64,000 nt of DNA, from NCBI RefSeq assembly GCF_001507645.1, contig NZ_CP013909.1, positions 1,984,001-2,048,000 of the forward strand, read 5' to 3'. The notes beneath the pieces are model-generated. The model did no database searches. It was not told the DNA's origin and saw only the letters and a program-made list of their open reading frames with translations. Below are positions 43,054 to 53,067 of the stretch, in pieces (the stretch's first letter is position 1; every line of letters begins with the position of its first letter). Origin of the DNA: Hymenobacter sedentarius (GTDB lineage Bacteria > Bacteroidota > Bacteroidia > Cytophagales > Hymenobacteraceae). Made by a program: the position numbers and the translations under genes.

Positions 43054-44016
43054 TCAGGCTTCTATAGCAAGTTCGGGCTCTACTGCTTTGGCTGTTGTTT
43101 TGCGCCGCCCGCCCAGCACCACCAGCACCACGGCCAATACGATGAGGGCCGCCCCGCCCAGCATTTGCGGGTTCAGCACTTCGCCGGCGAAAGCCCAACC
43201 CAGCAGCACGGCCACCACGGGGTTTACAAACGCATACGTGCCCGCCAAGGCCGGCTCCACTACGCGCAGCAGCCAGATATAAGCCGTGAAGGCCACAATG
43301 GAGCCAAACGTGACCAGGTAGGCGTACGCCATCCACGACTTGGTCGTGACCTGGGCCAGCTCAAACCCGGACGCCTCGCCGCGCACCAGTCCTACCACGA
43401 GCATGGCCGCGCCGCCGCACAGCATCTGCATGCCGCCCGAGAGGAACGGGGAGGGAGCCGGCTGGTTTTTCTTGGAATACAGCGAGCCCACCGACCACAG
43501 CAGGGCCGCCAGCAGTACTGCCGCCACGCCGATGCCCGGGTGGCCCGGCCGCGGCACACCCGCCGAGCTGGGGTGCGCGGCCAGCAAATACATGCCCAGC
43601 ATGCCCGCCGCCAGCCCCACCGTCACCCAGCGCGTGGGCCGGGGCGTCACGCCGCTCAGCCAGCCCAACAACGCCAGAAACATGGGCACCGTGGCCACCA
43701 GCAGCGAAGTAGTGCCGCTGGGCAAATACAGCACGCCAATCGTGGTGCCGCCATTGCCAAAGCCCAGCAGGCAAATGCCAATCACAAAGGCATGGCCCCA
43801 GCCGCGCCAGCTCGGACGCGGCTCGCCGCGCAGCCGCATGAAGGCGTAGAGCAGGCCCCCCGCCAGGCCGTAGCGCGTGCCGGCCATGAGCAGCGGCGGC
43901 ATGCTGGCCACGGCAAATTTCATCACCAGGTAGGTGGAGCCCCAGATAAGATAAACCGCGGCAAAGGCCGTGAGCATCGCCACTCGCGACGGCGTGGCAG
44001 AACCAGTATCAGACAT
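43054..44016 (-). CDS. EamA/DMT-family transporter
   Basis: A 320-residue inner-membrane protein with ten predicted helices in two EamA repeats: VYLIWGSTYLVMKFAVASMPPLLMAGTRYG near the front, and SWMAYAYLVTFGSIVAFTAYIWLLRVVEPALAGTYAFVNPVVAVLLGW in the second half. The family exports or takes up small metabolites; the substrate cannot be read. A short basic C-terminal tail follows (GGRRKTTAKAVE). The gene is monocistronic; no regulator of the LysR type is beside it. Confidence 0.9.
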   Translation of the reverse strand: MSDTGSATPSRVAMLTAFAAVYLIWGSTYLVMKFAVASMPPLLMAGTRYGLAGGLLYAFMRLRGEPRPSWRGWGHAFVIGICLLGFGNGGTTIGVLYLPSGTTSLLVATVPMFLALLGWLSGVTPRPTRWVTVGLAAGMLGMYLLAAHPSSAGVPRPGHPGIGVAAVLLAALLWSVGSLYSKKNQPAPSPFLSGGMQMLCGGAAMLVVGLVRGEASGFELAQVTTKSWMAYAYLVTFGSIVAFTAYIWLLRVVEPALAGTYAFVNPVVAVLLGWAFAGEVLNPQMLGGAALIVLAVVLVVLGGRRKTTAKAVEPELAIEA

Positions 44017-44596
44017 AAGAAAGCAAAGGGAGCCGCCGAACCAGGCTTCGGGCAGACCGATTTTAATGGAATGTGGGCCTGGCGCCGCTTACCTACAATG
44101 CACGCTAAGTGCGCGATTGGCCACCCTACAACGGTCAGGCAAAGATAAAACAGCTTTCCCGGGGCTGACAGCTATTTGGCCGGCTGCGCCTGGTAGCTGC
44201 GCGTGGCGGCATTGCTCATTTGCTCCCTGAGTGGTCTGGCTAACGCATGGGGGCAGGATTGGAGGCGATAAACAGCCGCTGGGCATGCGCAGATGGGCTA
44301 AAGTATCCTAAAACTATACCCCATTGCTCAAGCCAAATCGATTGTGGGAGTTATTGATGCCATGCGTGCTCATAAATAATAAATTTTTAGAAATACACCT
44401 TAAATTTTAAGGTTGTTTTTCAGATTATTGCTTTACATTTGAAATATTGACCCTTAAAGGCAAGGGGGTATTTCGAAATATCAGTAAAAATTGTTAAAAA
44501 TGCATTGAATAATAGGGGGCGGTTTTTGCCGAGCTATTGGGGGTTTTATGATACAAATACAAATTGAGTATTCACCTTTTCTAACGTCCTGCGAGC
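44017..44596. other. AT-rich intergenic region before the porin-amt operon
   Basis: A 580-base gap. The first half has no feature I can support. The second half (44300-44590) is AT-rich and includes the porin promoter. No Ntr-type sigma-54 box (GG-N10-GC) was noticed. Confidence 0.55.
44413..44441 (+). promoter_or_regulatory. Promoter of the porin / DUF4468 / ammonium transporter operon
   Basis: TTG at 44413-44415, an 18-base spacer, TACATTTG at 44434-44441 (full TAnnTTTG). It lies about 155 bases before the porin ATG, so the leader would be long. Confidence 0.55.
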
Positions 44597-45802
44597 ATGA
44601 AGCACATCCTACTCCTTTTACTGCTGACTTCCGCAAGTCTGTTGGCTCATGGCCAGGCCGATTCCACCGATACTGGCAAGCTTACCCTGTCGGGCTACCT
44701 CGATTCCTACTACCTCACGGCGCTCAACCGGCCCAAATCGGGTAACCTGCTGGGGGTGGACCAACTGGCCGGCCGGGCCTTCGACCGCCTCACCGACCAG
44801 TTTGCCCTGGGCCTGGTGCAGCTCAAGTTGGGCTACAGCGCCCGCAAATCCGATGTGGTGGTGGACCTCACCTTTGGGCCCAATGCGGAGATGGGCAACT
44901 TCGGCAACACCACCGGGGCGTTCAACTCCTACCGGCCGCAGTCGCCCTACGGGGCGGCGCTGTATGGCACCTCGGCGGCCATCAAGCAGGCGTATTTCAC
45001 GTACCGGGCCACACCCAAGCTCAGCTTCACGGTGGGGCAGTTCGGCACGCACATCGGCTACGAGGTAATCGACGCGCCGCTCAACTACCACTATTCGCTC
45101 TCGAACCTCTTCAACAACGGCCCCTTTTATCACGTCGGCCTGAAAGCGGCTTACGCCTTGAGCGACCGCACTTCGCTGATGGTGGGCGTGGTGAACAACT
45201 GGGACAACCTCACCGACGACAACAAGCAGAAGTCGCTCGTTAGTCAGTTCACCTACAAGCCCCTGCCCACCTGGACGGTGTACCTGAACTGGATTGGCGG
45301 CCACGGCGACGACACCTACCTCAACTCGCTGGTATCGGCCGGCACGCTGGCCCCGGGCTTTGGCCACTACAACCGCCAGCTGTTCGACCTGACCACCAAT
45401 TACCAGGTCACGCCCAAGTTCTACCTCGGCCTGAACGCCGCCTACGGTCGCTACAATTTCGACACCGAATCGGACCAGGAAACGAATGCCGTCAACGACC
45501 AATATGGCAGCACTTCGCCCGGGTGGGGCGGGGCCGCGCTCTACACCAACTATGCCTTCAGCGACGTGGTGGGCGTGGGCGTGCGCTACGAGTATTTCGA
45601 AGACAAACACGCCGTGCGCTACCTGCAGGCCACCAACCGCTCCCTGACCGTGACGGCCCCCATCACGCTGGCCGCCGCTAAGCTGCTGGTGAAGCCGGAG
45701 CTGCGCTTCGACTCCTCGCCCAGCCGCTACTACGAGAACGCGCTCGGGCAGGGAATAACTACCCAAACCACGCTGGGCGTGGCCTTTATCTACAAATACT
45801 AG
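44597..45802 (+). CDS. Outer-membrane porin / beta-barrel protein linked to ammonium transport
   Basis: A 401-residue outer-membrane protein: signal peptide (MKHILLLLLLTSASLLAHGQ), then alternating strands (LTLSGYLDSYYLTALNR; FALGLVQLKLGYSARKSDVVVDLTFG; GVGVRYEYFEDKHAVRY) and a C-terminal strand ending in an aromatic residue (TLGVAFIYKY), as needed for barrel insertion. Its place directly before DUF4468 and amt genes suggests it lets small nitrogen compounds cross the outer membrane. That is inference. The next gene starts nine bases after its stop. Confidence 0.82.
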   Translation: MKHILLLLLLTSASLLAHGQADSTDTGKLTLSGYLDSYYLTALNRPKSGNLLGVDQLAGRAFDRLTDQFALGLVQLKLGYSARKSDVVVDLTFGPNAEMGNFGNTTGAFNSYRPQSPYGAALYGTSAAIKQAYFTYRATPKLSFTVGQFGTHIGYEVIDAPLNYHYSLSNLFNNGPFYHVGLKAAYALSDRTSLMVGVVNNWDNLTDDNKQKSLVSQFTYKPLPTWTVYLNWIGGHGDDTYLNSLVSAGTLAPGFGHYNRQLFDLTTNYQVTPKFYLGLNAAYGRYNFDTESDQETNAVNDQYGSTSPGWGGAALYTNYAFSDVVGVGVRYEYFEDKHAVRYLQATNRSLTVTAPITLAAAKLLVKPELRFDSSPSRYYENALGQGITTQTTLGVAFIYKY

Positions 45803-45811
45803 CCCACACCC

Positions 45812-46402
45812 ATGTCATTCACGCATTCTTCTTATGCCGTGCCGTGGCTGCTGGGCCTGCTGGCCTGGCTGCTGCTGGCGGCCTCGGCGGCCGGGGCGCA
45901 GGCCTTGCCGCTCGACGAGCAGGGCCGGGTGGGCTTTGCCGAAGTAGTGCTAGCCGACTCGCTGCGGGCCGCCACGCTCTACGCCCACGCCAAAACCTGG
46001 CTGCGGCGGCGCGGCTACGAGCTGGCCGAGGCCGACTCCGTGGCCGGCCGGCTGGTGGGCGCTCACGCCTTTGGGGTGTACGACCGCGGCTACATCACCA
46101 AGCGGCTGCACGGGAAGGTGCACTACCGCCTCACGGTGGAGGTGAAGGACGGCCGCTACCGCTCGCAGTTCACCGATTTTTCCTTTGCCTACTACCGCGA
46201 AGACCGCACCGCCCACGCCCTGCCCACCGGCCAGACCAAGCCCCTAGAAGACGCCACCGCCCCCGGCTGGCAAAAACTGTGGGAAACGCACCGCCACGAT
46301 GCGTTGCTCACCGTGACCAGCCTGGCCGACGAGCTGAAAACGGCCATGCTCAACGTGCCCAAGCCCAAAGCCCTTCCCGTTTCGCGGGCCGCCGACTGGT
46401 AG
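45812..46402 (+). CDS. Exported DUF4468-like protein
   Basis: A 196-residue protein with a long signal segment ([22 protein letters not shown]), then a fold matching DUF4468: GRVGFAEVVLADSLRAATLYAHAKTWL, GYELAEADSVAGRLVGAHAFGVYDRGYI and VHYRLTVEVKDGRYRSQFTDF. DUF4468 has a TBP-like fold and is found in the envelope of Bacteroidota with unknown role. It is the middle gene between the porin and amt, 9 and 54 bases from them. Confidence 0.78.
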   Translation: MSFTHSSYAVPWLLGLLAWLLLAASAAGAQALPLDEQGRVGFAEVVLADSLRAATLYAHAKTWLRRRGYELAEADSVAGRLVGAHAFGVYDRGYITKRLHGKVHYRLTVEVKDGRYRSQFTDFSFAYYREDRTAHALPTGQTKPLEDATAPGWQKLWETHRHDALLTVTSLADELKTAMLNVPKPKALPVSRAADW

Positions 46403-46456
46403 CTCAACCCCTGCATTCAACTCCTCAACCTTTAATTTTTTAACCGCTTCCCTCCG

Positions 46457-47785
<1,329 letters not shown>

Positions 47786-47932
47786 GCCGCGTTGAGTTAG
47801 CCCAACCAGTTAGCCCAACGGTGGCTCGCTGCTTCCGCTTGGGTAGTTGGTATGAATAGAAAGGCCGGGGCATTCGCTCCGGCCTTTTGCCGTTTGGGCG
47901 CCGGGCCGCTAGCGCGAACCGCCCCGCCCGCC

Positions 47933-47940
47933 CATCTTTG
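47933..47940 (+). promoter_or_regulatory. Possible -7 box next to the M1 aminopeptidase start
   Basis: CATCTTTG is one mismatch from TAnnTTTG and ends five bases before the GTG start at 47946. If used, the mRNA would have almost no leader. Confidence 0.35.
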
Positions 47941-47945
47941 CCGCT

Positions 47946-49613
47946 GTGAAATTCCTGCCCCTTTCCTTGCTGCTCGGCCTGCTGGCCGGGTACGCGCCCC
48001 GCGCCGCCGCGCAGCTTCTTCAGCCCGCGCCCGCTGCCTTCACCCGTGCCGATTCGTTGCGCGGGGGCCAGTCGCCGCTTCGTACCTGCTACGACATCAA
48101 CTACTACCACCTCGACGTGAAGCTGGACCCGGCCCAGCGCTACCTCAGCGGCTCGAACCTGTTTCGCTTCACCGCCACGGAGGAGTTCAACCGGCTGCAA
48201 TTCGACCTTTTTGCCAACCTGCAGGTCGATAAAGTGCTGTACAAGGGCAAGGAAGTGCCCTTCGCCCGCGAAGCCAACGCGGTATTTGTCACCTTCCCGA
48301 AGGCTATTGCGGCTGGCAGCCGCGACGAGTTTACGGTGTACTATTCCGGCAACCCCACCGTAGCTAAAAAAGCGCCCTGGGACGGCGGCGTGGTCTTCGC
48401 GCAGGATGCCGCCGGTCAGCCCTGGGTGGCCACGGCCTGCCAGGGCACGGGGGCCAGCATCTGGTGGCCCAACAAAGACCAGCAGGCCGACGAAGTTGAC
48501 AGCATGCTCATCAGCGTGACGGTGCCCAAGGGCCTCAAGGACGTTTCGAACGGCCGCCTGCGCAAAATCACCAAGCTGAAGGGCGGTTTCACCCGCTTCG
48601 ACTGGGCCGTGCGCAACCCCATCAACAACTACGACGTGGCCCTGAACGTGGGCAACTACCAGCGCTTCGGCGACGTGTACCAGGGCGAGAAAGGCCCGCT
48701 CACCCTCGACTACTGGGTGCTGCCCGAAAACCTCATCAAGGCCAAAATGCAGTTTGATGCCAACGTGAAGCCCATGCTCAAAAGCATGGAGCACTGGTTC
48801 GGCCCGTACCCGTTTTACCAGGACGGCTACAAGCTGGTGGATGCTCCGCACCTGGGCATGGAGCACCAGAGCGCCGTTGCCTACGGCAACAAGTACCTGA
48901 ACGGCTACCTGGGCCGCGACCGCAGCAACACCGGCTGGGGCCTGAAATGGGACTTCATCATCATCCACGAAAGCGGCCACGAGTGGTTCGGCAACAACAT
49001 CACCACCAAGGACATTGCCGACATGTGGGTGCACGAAAGCTTCACCACCTACTCCGAGGCGCTGTTTGTGGAAAGTCAGTTTGGCAAGCCAGCCGGCCAG
49101 GAATACATCCACGGCCAGCGGCGCAACATCCAGAACGACGGCCCAATTATCGGTCCCTACGGCGTGAACAAGGAAGGCTCCGGCGACATGTACGACAAGG
49201 GTAGCAACCTGCTCAACACGCTGCGTGCCATCGTCAACGACGACGAAAAGTGGCGGCAGATGCTGCGCGGCCTCTCCAGCACCTTCTACCACCAGACCGT
49301 GGCCGGCCAGCAGGTTATCGACTACCTCAACCGCGAAAGCGGCAAGGACCTCAGCAAAATATTCGACCAGTACCTGCGCCATGCCAGTCTTCCCACCCTG
49401 GAAATTCGCTTTGAAAACAACCAGGCCCTGGCCCGCTGGGTATCCGAAGTGCCGAAATTCGACATGCCGGTTCGCATGCGCTTAAAGGGCGGCGAGTACC
49501 AGGTTGTGCCGCTCACCACGAAGTTTGAGGTTATCAAGCAGCTCCCCGGCGCCACCAAGGAGAACCTGGAAGTGGACACGTTCAACTACTACATCGGCGT
49601 GCTGGTGGAGTAA
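47946..49613 (+). CDS. M1-family zinc metallopeptidase (aminopeptidase)
   Basis: A 555-residue exported peptidase with a signal peptide (MKFLPLSLLLGLLAGYAPRAAAQ). After the N-terminal beta domain comes the catalytic domain: LGMEHQSAVAYGN in place of GAMEN, the zinc motif HESGH (341-345) with Glu342, and the third ligand Glu in VHESFTTYSEAL. The start codon is GTG. It lacks the long C-terminal helical domain of PepN, so it resembles the shorter M1 enzymes common in Bacteroidota. Only 14 bases separate its stop from the left arm of the GIY-YIG element. Confidence 0.92.
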   Translation: MKFLPLSLLLGLLAGYAPRAAAQLLQPAPAAFTRADSLRGGQSPLRTCYDINYYHLDVKLDPAQRYLSGSNLFRFTATEEFNRLQFDLFANLQVDKVLYKGKEVPFAREANAVFVTFPKAIAAGSRDEFTVYYSGNPTVAKKAPWDGGVVFAQDAAGQPWVATACQGTGASIWWPNKDQQADEVDSMLISVTVPKGLKDVSNGRLRKITKLKGGFTRFDWAVRNPINNYDVALNVGNYQRFGDVYQGEKGPLTLDYWVLPENLIKAKMQFDANVKPMLKSMEHWFGPYPFYQDGYKLVDAPHLGMEHQSAVAYGNKYLNGYLGRDRSNTGWGLKWDFIIIHESGHEWFGNNITTKDIADMWVHESFTTYSEALFVESQFGKPAGQEYIHGQRRNIQNDGPIIGPYGVNKEGSGDMYDKGSNLLNTLRAIVNDDEKWRQMLRGLSSTFYHQTVAGQQVIDYLNRESGKDLSKIFDQYLRHASLPTLEIRFENNQALARWVSEVPKFDMPVRMRLKGGEYQVVPLTTKFEVIKQLPGATKENLEVDTFNYYIGVLVE

Positions 49614-49627
49614 GTTGAAATAACCAT

Positions 49628-50035
49628 AAGAACGGTCATGCAGAGCGCAGCGAAGCATCTTTACCGCTTCGTTGGGCCAGCTCACTGTGCTATCCTATGT
49701 ACGTCTACATCCTCACCAATACCGGCCGTACGGTCCTATACATTGGCGTAACCAATGATTTACCGCGCCGCATGTATGAACACAGCACTGGCCGGGGCGA
49801 CGCAAGCAAATTCACGGGCCGGTATCAGGCCGATTTGCTGGTCTATTTCGAACTCTTGCCTGACGCAACGCAAGCCATAGCTCGTGAAAAAGTCCTGAAA
49901 GGATGGAGCCGCGCCAAAAAAGATGCACTGGTGTTGGCATTCAATCCAACCTGGCAGGCTATTGATTTGGAATCGTGGGCAGCCGAGGCAACGAAGCGGT
50001 AAAGATGCTTCGCTGCGCTCTGCATGACCGTTCTT
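49628..50035. mobile_element. Candidate mobile unit: GIY-YIG gene enclosed by 47-bp perfect inverted repeats
   Basis: Arms at 49628-49674 and 49989-50035 are exact inverted copies over 47 bp. They contain the core GTCATGCAGAGCGCAGCGAA and GAAGCATCTTTACC, the same core as the solo palindromes at 11983, 16556 and 31649. The 314 bases between hold only the GIY-YIG gene, whose last codons and stop lie in the right arm. The identity ends abruptly at both ends. I see no clear target-site duplication. The unit sits between two housekeeping genes without interrupting either. Confidence 0.75.
49697..50002 (+). CDS. Single-domain GIY-YIG nuclease
   Basis: A 101-residue protein consisting only of a GIY-YIG domain (UvrC N-terminal/UPF0213-like): YVYILTN in the GIY position (Tyr4), YIG at 15-17, Arg25 in NDLPRRMYEH, Glu64 in AREKVLKGW and Asn83 in FNPTW. 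All catalytic positions are filled, so it may be active. It fills the element between the 47-bp arms; the last four residues (ATKR) and the stop are encoded by the right arm. Transcribed in the same direction as the genes on both sides. It would act on DNA; its target is unknown. Confidence 0.9.
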   Translation: MYVYILTNTGRTVLYIGVTNDLPRRMYEHSTGRGDASKFTGRYQADLLVYFELLPDATQAIAREKVLKGWSRAKKDALVLAFNPTWQAIDLESWAAEATKR

Positions 50036-50085
50036 TCAATTCAATAACTCAGATAAAACCTACCTTTCCCGCACCGGCTGTGCCG

Positions 50086-50093
50086 TACCTTCG
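50086..50093 (+). promoter_or_regulatory. -7 box of the lpdA promoter
   Basis: TACCTTCG (TAnnTTnG) lies 31 bases before the lpdA ATG at 50125. A TTTC at 50065-50068 is 17 bases upstream and is only a weak -33 candidate. Confidence 0.4.
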
Positions 50094-50124
50094 CGCCGCG
50101 AACAATCACCGAATATCTGGCTCT

Positions 50125-51531
50125 ATGAATCAATACGACGTCACCGTCATCGGCTCCGGCCCGGGGGGCTACGTGGCCGCCATCCGCTGCGCCCAACTTG
50201 GCCTCAAAACGGCCATCATTGAGAAATACTCCACCCTGGGCGGCACCTGCCTCAACGTGGGCTGCATTCCCAGCAAGGCGCTGCTCGACTCGTCGGAGCA
50301 CTACCACAATGCCCATTCGGTGTTTGCGGAGCACGGCATTGGCCTCGACAACCTGACGGTGGACATGAACCGCATGATTGACCGCAAGGCCGGCGTGGTG
50401 AAGGCCAACGTCGATGGCATCGCCTACCTGATGAAGAAGAACAAAATCGACGTCCTCACCGGCGTCGGCTCGTTCGTGGATAAAACGCACCTCAGCATCG
50501 CCCCCACCGCGGGCGGCGAGGCCCAGCAGATTGAAACCAAAAACGTCATCATCGCCACCGGCTCCAAGCCCACGGTGCTGCCGTTCATCGCCCAGGACAA
50601 GGAGCGCATCATCACCAGCACCGAGGCCCTGAACATCCGCGAAGTGCCCAAGCACATGATTGTGATTGGCGGCGGCGTGATTGGGCTGGAAATGGCCTCC
50701 GTGTACGCCCGCCTCGGCGCCAAAGTATCGGTCATTGAATTCCTCGATTCGCTCATCCCGACCATGGACCGCGGCCTAGGCAAGGAGCTGAAGCGCGTGC
50801 TGGGCAAAATCGGCATCGAGTTTTTCCTGAGCCACAAAGTGACCGGCGCCACCCGCGAAGGCGACACCGTGACCGTGACCGCCACCAACCCGAAAGGGGA
50901 GGAGGTGAAGTTTGAAGGCGACTACTGCCTCGTGGCCGTGGGCCGCGTGCCTTACACCGCCGGCCTCAACCTGGAAGCTGCCGGCGTGCAGATGGAAGAG
51001 CGCGGCCGCATCAAGGTCGACGAGCACCTGCAAACCAACGTGCCCGGCATCTACGCCATCGGGGACGTGATTCGGGGCGCCATGCTGGCCCACAAGGCCG
51101 AGGAAGAAGGCGTGTTTGTGGCCGAAACTATCGTGGGCCAGAAGCCGCACATCAACTACCTGCTCATCCCCGGCGTGGTGTACACCTGGCCCGAAGTGGC
51201 GGGCGTGGGCTACACCGAGGAGCAGCTCAAGGAGCAGGGTAAGGCCTACAAGGTGGGCTCCTTCCCCTTCAAAGCCAGCGGCCGCGCCCGCGCCAGTGGC
51301 GACACCGACGGCTTCGTGAAGGTGCTGGCCGACAAAACCACCGACGAAATCCTGGGCGTGCACATGATTGGCCCGCGCATCGCCGACCTCATCGCCGAAG
51401 CCGTGACCGCCATGGAGTTCCGCGCCTCCGCCGAGGACGTGGCCCGCATGAGCCACTCGCACCCCACCTACGCCGAGGCCATGAAAGAAGCGTGTTTGGC
51501 AGCTACGGAGAACCGGGCCATTCACATGTAA
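50125..51531 (+). CDS. lpdA: Dihydrolipoyl dehydrogenase (E3)
   Basis: FAD flavoenzyme that reoxidises dihydrolipoyl groups for the 2-oxoacid dehydrogenase complexes. The 468-residue protein shows the FAD motif GSGPGG (10-15), the redox pair Cys42/Cys47 (GGTCLNVGCIPSKA), the NAD motif GGGVIGLEMA near 180 and the C-terminal His446-Glu451 pair (SHPTYAEAMKEA). ATG 50125 is the family start; the frame is open to 49975 but this would run through the GIY-YIG arm. It serves the SucAB complex encoded 8-14 kb upstream. Confidence 0.95.
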   Translation: MNQYDVTVIGSGPGGYVAAIRCAQLGLKTAIIEKYSTLGGTCLNVGCIPSKALLDSSEHYHNAHSVFAEHGIGLDNLTVDMNRMIDRKAGVVKANVDGIAYLMKKNKIDVLTGVGSFVDKTHLSIAPTAGGEAQQIETKNVIIATGSKPTVLPFIAQDKERIITSTEALNIREVPKHMIVIGGGVIGLEMASVYARLGAKVSVIEFLDSLIPTMDRGLGKELKRVLGKIGIEFFLSHKVTGATREGDTVTVTATNPKGEEVKFEGDYCLVAVGRVPYTAGLNLEAAGVQMEERGRIKVDEHLQTNVPGIYAIGDVIRGAMLAHKAEEEGVFVAETIVGQKPHINYLLIPGVVYTWPEVAGVGYTEEQLKEQGKAYKVGSFPFKASGRARASGDTDGFVKVLADKTTDEILGVHMIGPRIADLIAEAVTAMEFRASAEDVARMSHSHPTYAEAMKEACLAATENRAIHM

Positions 51532-51552
51532 TTATGTCCTGCCCTGCGGCAT

Positions 51553-51601
51553 AAACGCAAAAGAGGCTGAAGCTCCCGGAGCTTCAGCCTCTTTTGCGTT
51601 T
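51553..51601. terminator. Perfect 23-bp terminator hairpin after lpdA
   Basis: AAACGCAAAAGAGGC... and its exact inverse frame a three-base loop (CCG), so each flank ends in A or T runs. It ends lpdA and also lies past the 3' end of the minus-strand gene at 51683. Confidence 0.88.
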
Positions 51602-51682
51602 ATGCATATCCTATCATGTGTTACTTTACAAGATTCTGATAAATATTTCTATATTGGATTCGTTTGCTTAAAGTATGAGTGT

Positions 51683-52159
51683 CTAGTCTCCTATAATGAA
51701 TATATCAAGTTTGCCCTCTTTATCATGACGAACTACAATGGTATTGTTCCGACTGCGAGAAGTGAGTTTGTCTATCGGCACTTCTTCGAGCTCCTTAATG
51801 ATGATTTCAAACTTCTGTGCCCTGGTTACTACATATAGATTAAATGCCACGCCGTCTTTGGATGTCATGTCCTTGTTAATGCAGACATTCGTAACACCTA
51901 TCCCCTTTTTTTTGAGGGATTGAATAACCGGCTTGATATAGTTATAAGAACTAGTAATAGCTTCAGTAACAACATAGTCACGCACAAGTGTAACAAGGGA
52001 GAAGTCGTTAAATACTACCTGTACCAAGTCATTGAAAGCACTCTTGGTCTCTAGTTGAACTACTTCGGTTTCATCAGATATCACTAACCCCTGAAGTTCC
52101 TCGATGTCTTCAGCCGACAAACGCACTCCACTAATTAGTAACTCATTTTTCCTGGACAT
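51683..52159 (-). CDS. Orphan hypothetical protein in the AT-rich island
   Basis: A 158-residue soluble protein with no signal or membrane segment. It starts MSRKNELLISGVRLS, is acidic and rich in Val/Ile/Asp, and has paired strand-like stretches (VVQLETKSAFNDLVQVVFNDF; GVAFNLYVVTRAQKFEIIIKEL; NNTIVVRHDKEGKLDIFIIG). The codon use is AT-rich, unlike neighbours, which points to horizontal transfer. I do not recognise a family. It could belong to the neighbouring HEPN/MNT module or be unrelated; there is no conserved motif to decide. Confidence 0.6.
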   Translation of the reverse strand: MSRKNELLISGVRLSAEDIEELQGLVISDETEVVQLETKSAFNDLVQVVFNDFSLVTLVRDYVVTEAITSSYNYIKPVIQSLKKKGIGVTNVCINKDMTSKDGVAFNLYVVTRAQKFEIIIKELEEVPIDKLTSRSRNNTIVVRHDKEGKLDIFIIGD

Positions 52160-52342
52160 ATCAAAGGGCTTTAGTTGACAAGTACCGCAAAGCTATTCGA
52201 ACCCATCGGGGCATTGGGGAAGTAGCTTGTAAAAGGAGATGCTTTTGATACTCCTCTAAAACTTAGGGTCGATGCCAATAAGCTGCTTAAGTACGGGCCT
52301 GTACTTTTAGGCGCTAGCCACCTTCTCCAGTACCTTAGCCCA

Positions 52343-52735
52343 GTGACGAAAGCCGACCACATAGCCTATTGGATGAATGCCGCCGACCAGAACTGGCAGG
52401 AGGTTGGCACCATGTTCACGGCCGGCACCTATGTGCCTTGTCTGTTCTGGGCGCACCTGACCATCGAAAAGCTGGCCAAGGCACTGTGGGTGAAGGACAA
52501 CGCCGGTGATACGCCGCCCTTTACGCATAATATTGCTCGGCTACTGGCAGATACGACCTTGGTATTGACGCCGACCCAGGCCACGTTTGCGCAGCAATTG
52601 AATACTTTCCAATTAGAAGGACGTTATGAGAGCTACACGGCCAATCTGCGCCAGCAAGCTACCAAAGACTTTACCCAATCGGTACTGCAAGACGTAACCG
52701 ACCTCCGCCAATGTTTACTCAATCAGCTGTCCTAG
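52343..52735 (+). CDS. HEPN-domain protein (second pair)
   Basis: A 130-residue helical HEPN protein starting at a GTG (TKADHIAYWMNAADQNWQEV). The core VPCLFWAHLTIEKLAKALWVKDN with PPFTHNIARLL is typical of HEPN proteins paired with nucleotidyltransferases. I do not see a canonical R-x4-6-H; the usual Arg region is EGRYESY (Arg94). The end overlaps the next gene by 25 bases. Gene order is HEPN first, the reverse of the pair at 39.4 kb. Confidence 0.85.
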   Translation: MTKADHIAYWMNAADQNWQEVGTMFTAGTYVPCLFWAHLTIEKLAKALWVKDNAGDTPPFTHNIARLLADTTLVLTPTQATFAQQLNTFQLEGRYESYTANLRQQATKDFTQSVLQDVTDLRQCLLNQLS

Positions 52736-53067
52736 AACGGGTCAAAGCATTTGCCGAAAGCATCCGCGGCCAGCATATCTCGCTGCGGAAAGTGATTTTA
52801 TTCGGCTCTTACGCCCGCAACGAGCAGCGCCAATTTTCGGATATCGATGTGGCCTTAGTAGCCGATGAGTTCACCGGATTCGGGTTTCAAGACGTTGGGC
52901 TAATCAGCAACGCCATTATTCAAAAGCAGTTTGTGGATATCGAGCCGCACACATTCTCACCAGAACAGTTCACCGACTGGAACCCGTTTGTGCAGGAAAT
53001 TTTGCGCACCGGCATCGTGGTAGGCGAGTGGGGGCCAGCTCCGCAGAATCAGTCCATGCATATGTAG
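52711..53067 (+). CDS. MNT-type nucleotidyltransferase (second pair)
   Basis: A 118-residue minimal nucleotidyltransferase: FGSYARNEQRQFSDIDVALV gives Gly32-Ser33 and Asp44/Asp46, and a third acidic site is Asp76 in VDIEPH. It is complete in motif and paired with the HEPN gene, overlapping it by 25 bases. Its last residues (NQSMHM) end just before a 13-bp repeat of the lpdA downstream flank, so the C-terminus may have been created by the insertion junction. A toxin-antitoxin role is inferred from the pairing. Confidence 0.85.
   Translation: MFTQSAVLERVKAFAESIRGQHISLRKVILFGSYARNEQRQFSDIDVALVADEFTGFGFQDVGLISNAIIQKQFVDIEPHTFSPEQFTDWNPFVQEILRTGIVVGEWGPAPQNQSMHM

Noticed and set aside
51602..51838. 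78-residue plus-strand frame in the AT-rich island
   Set aside because: Overlaps the longer minus-strand gene, starts inside the lpdA terminator and shows no protein-like features.
52171..52362. 63-residue minus-strand frame before the HEPN gene
   Set aside because: Overlaps the HEPN start, has no recognisable feature, and the plus strand is equally open there.
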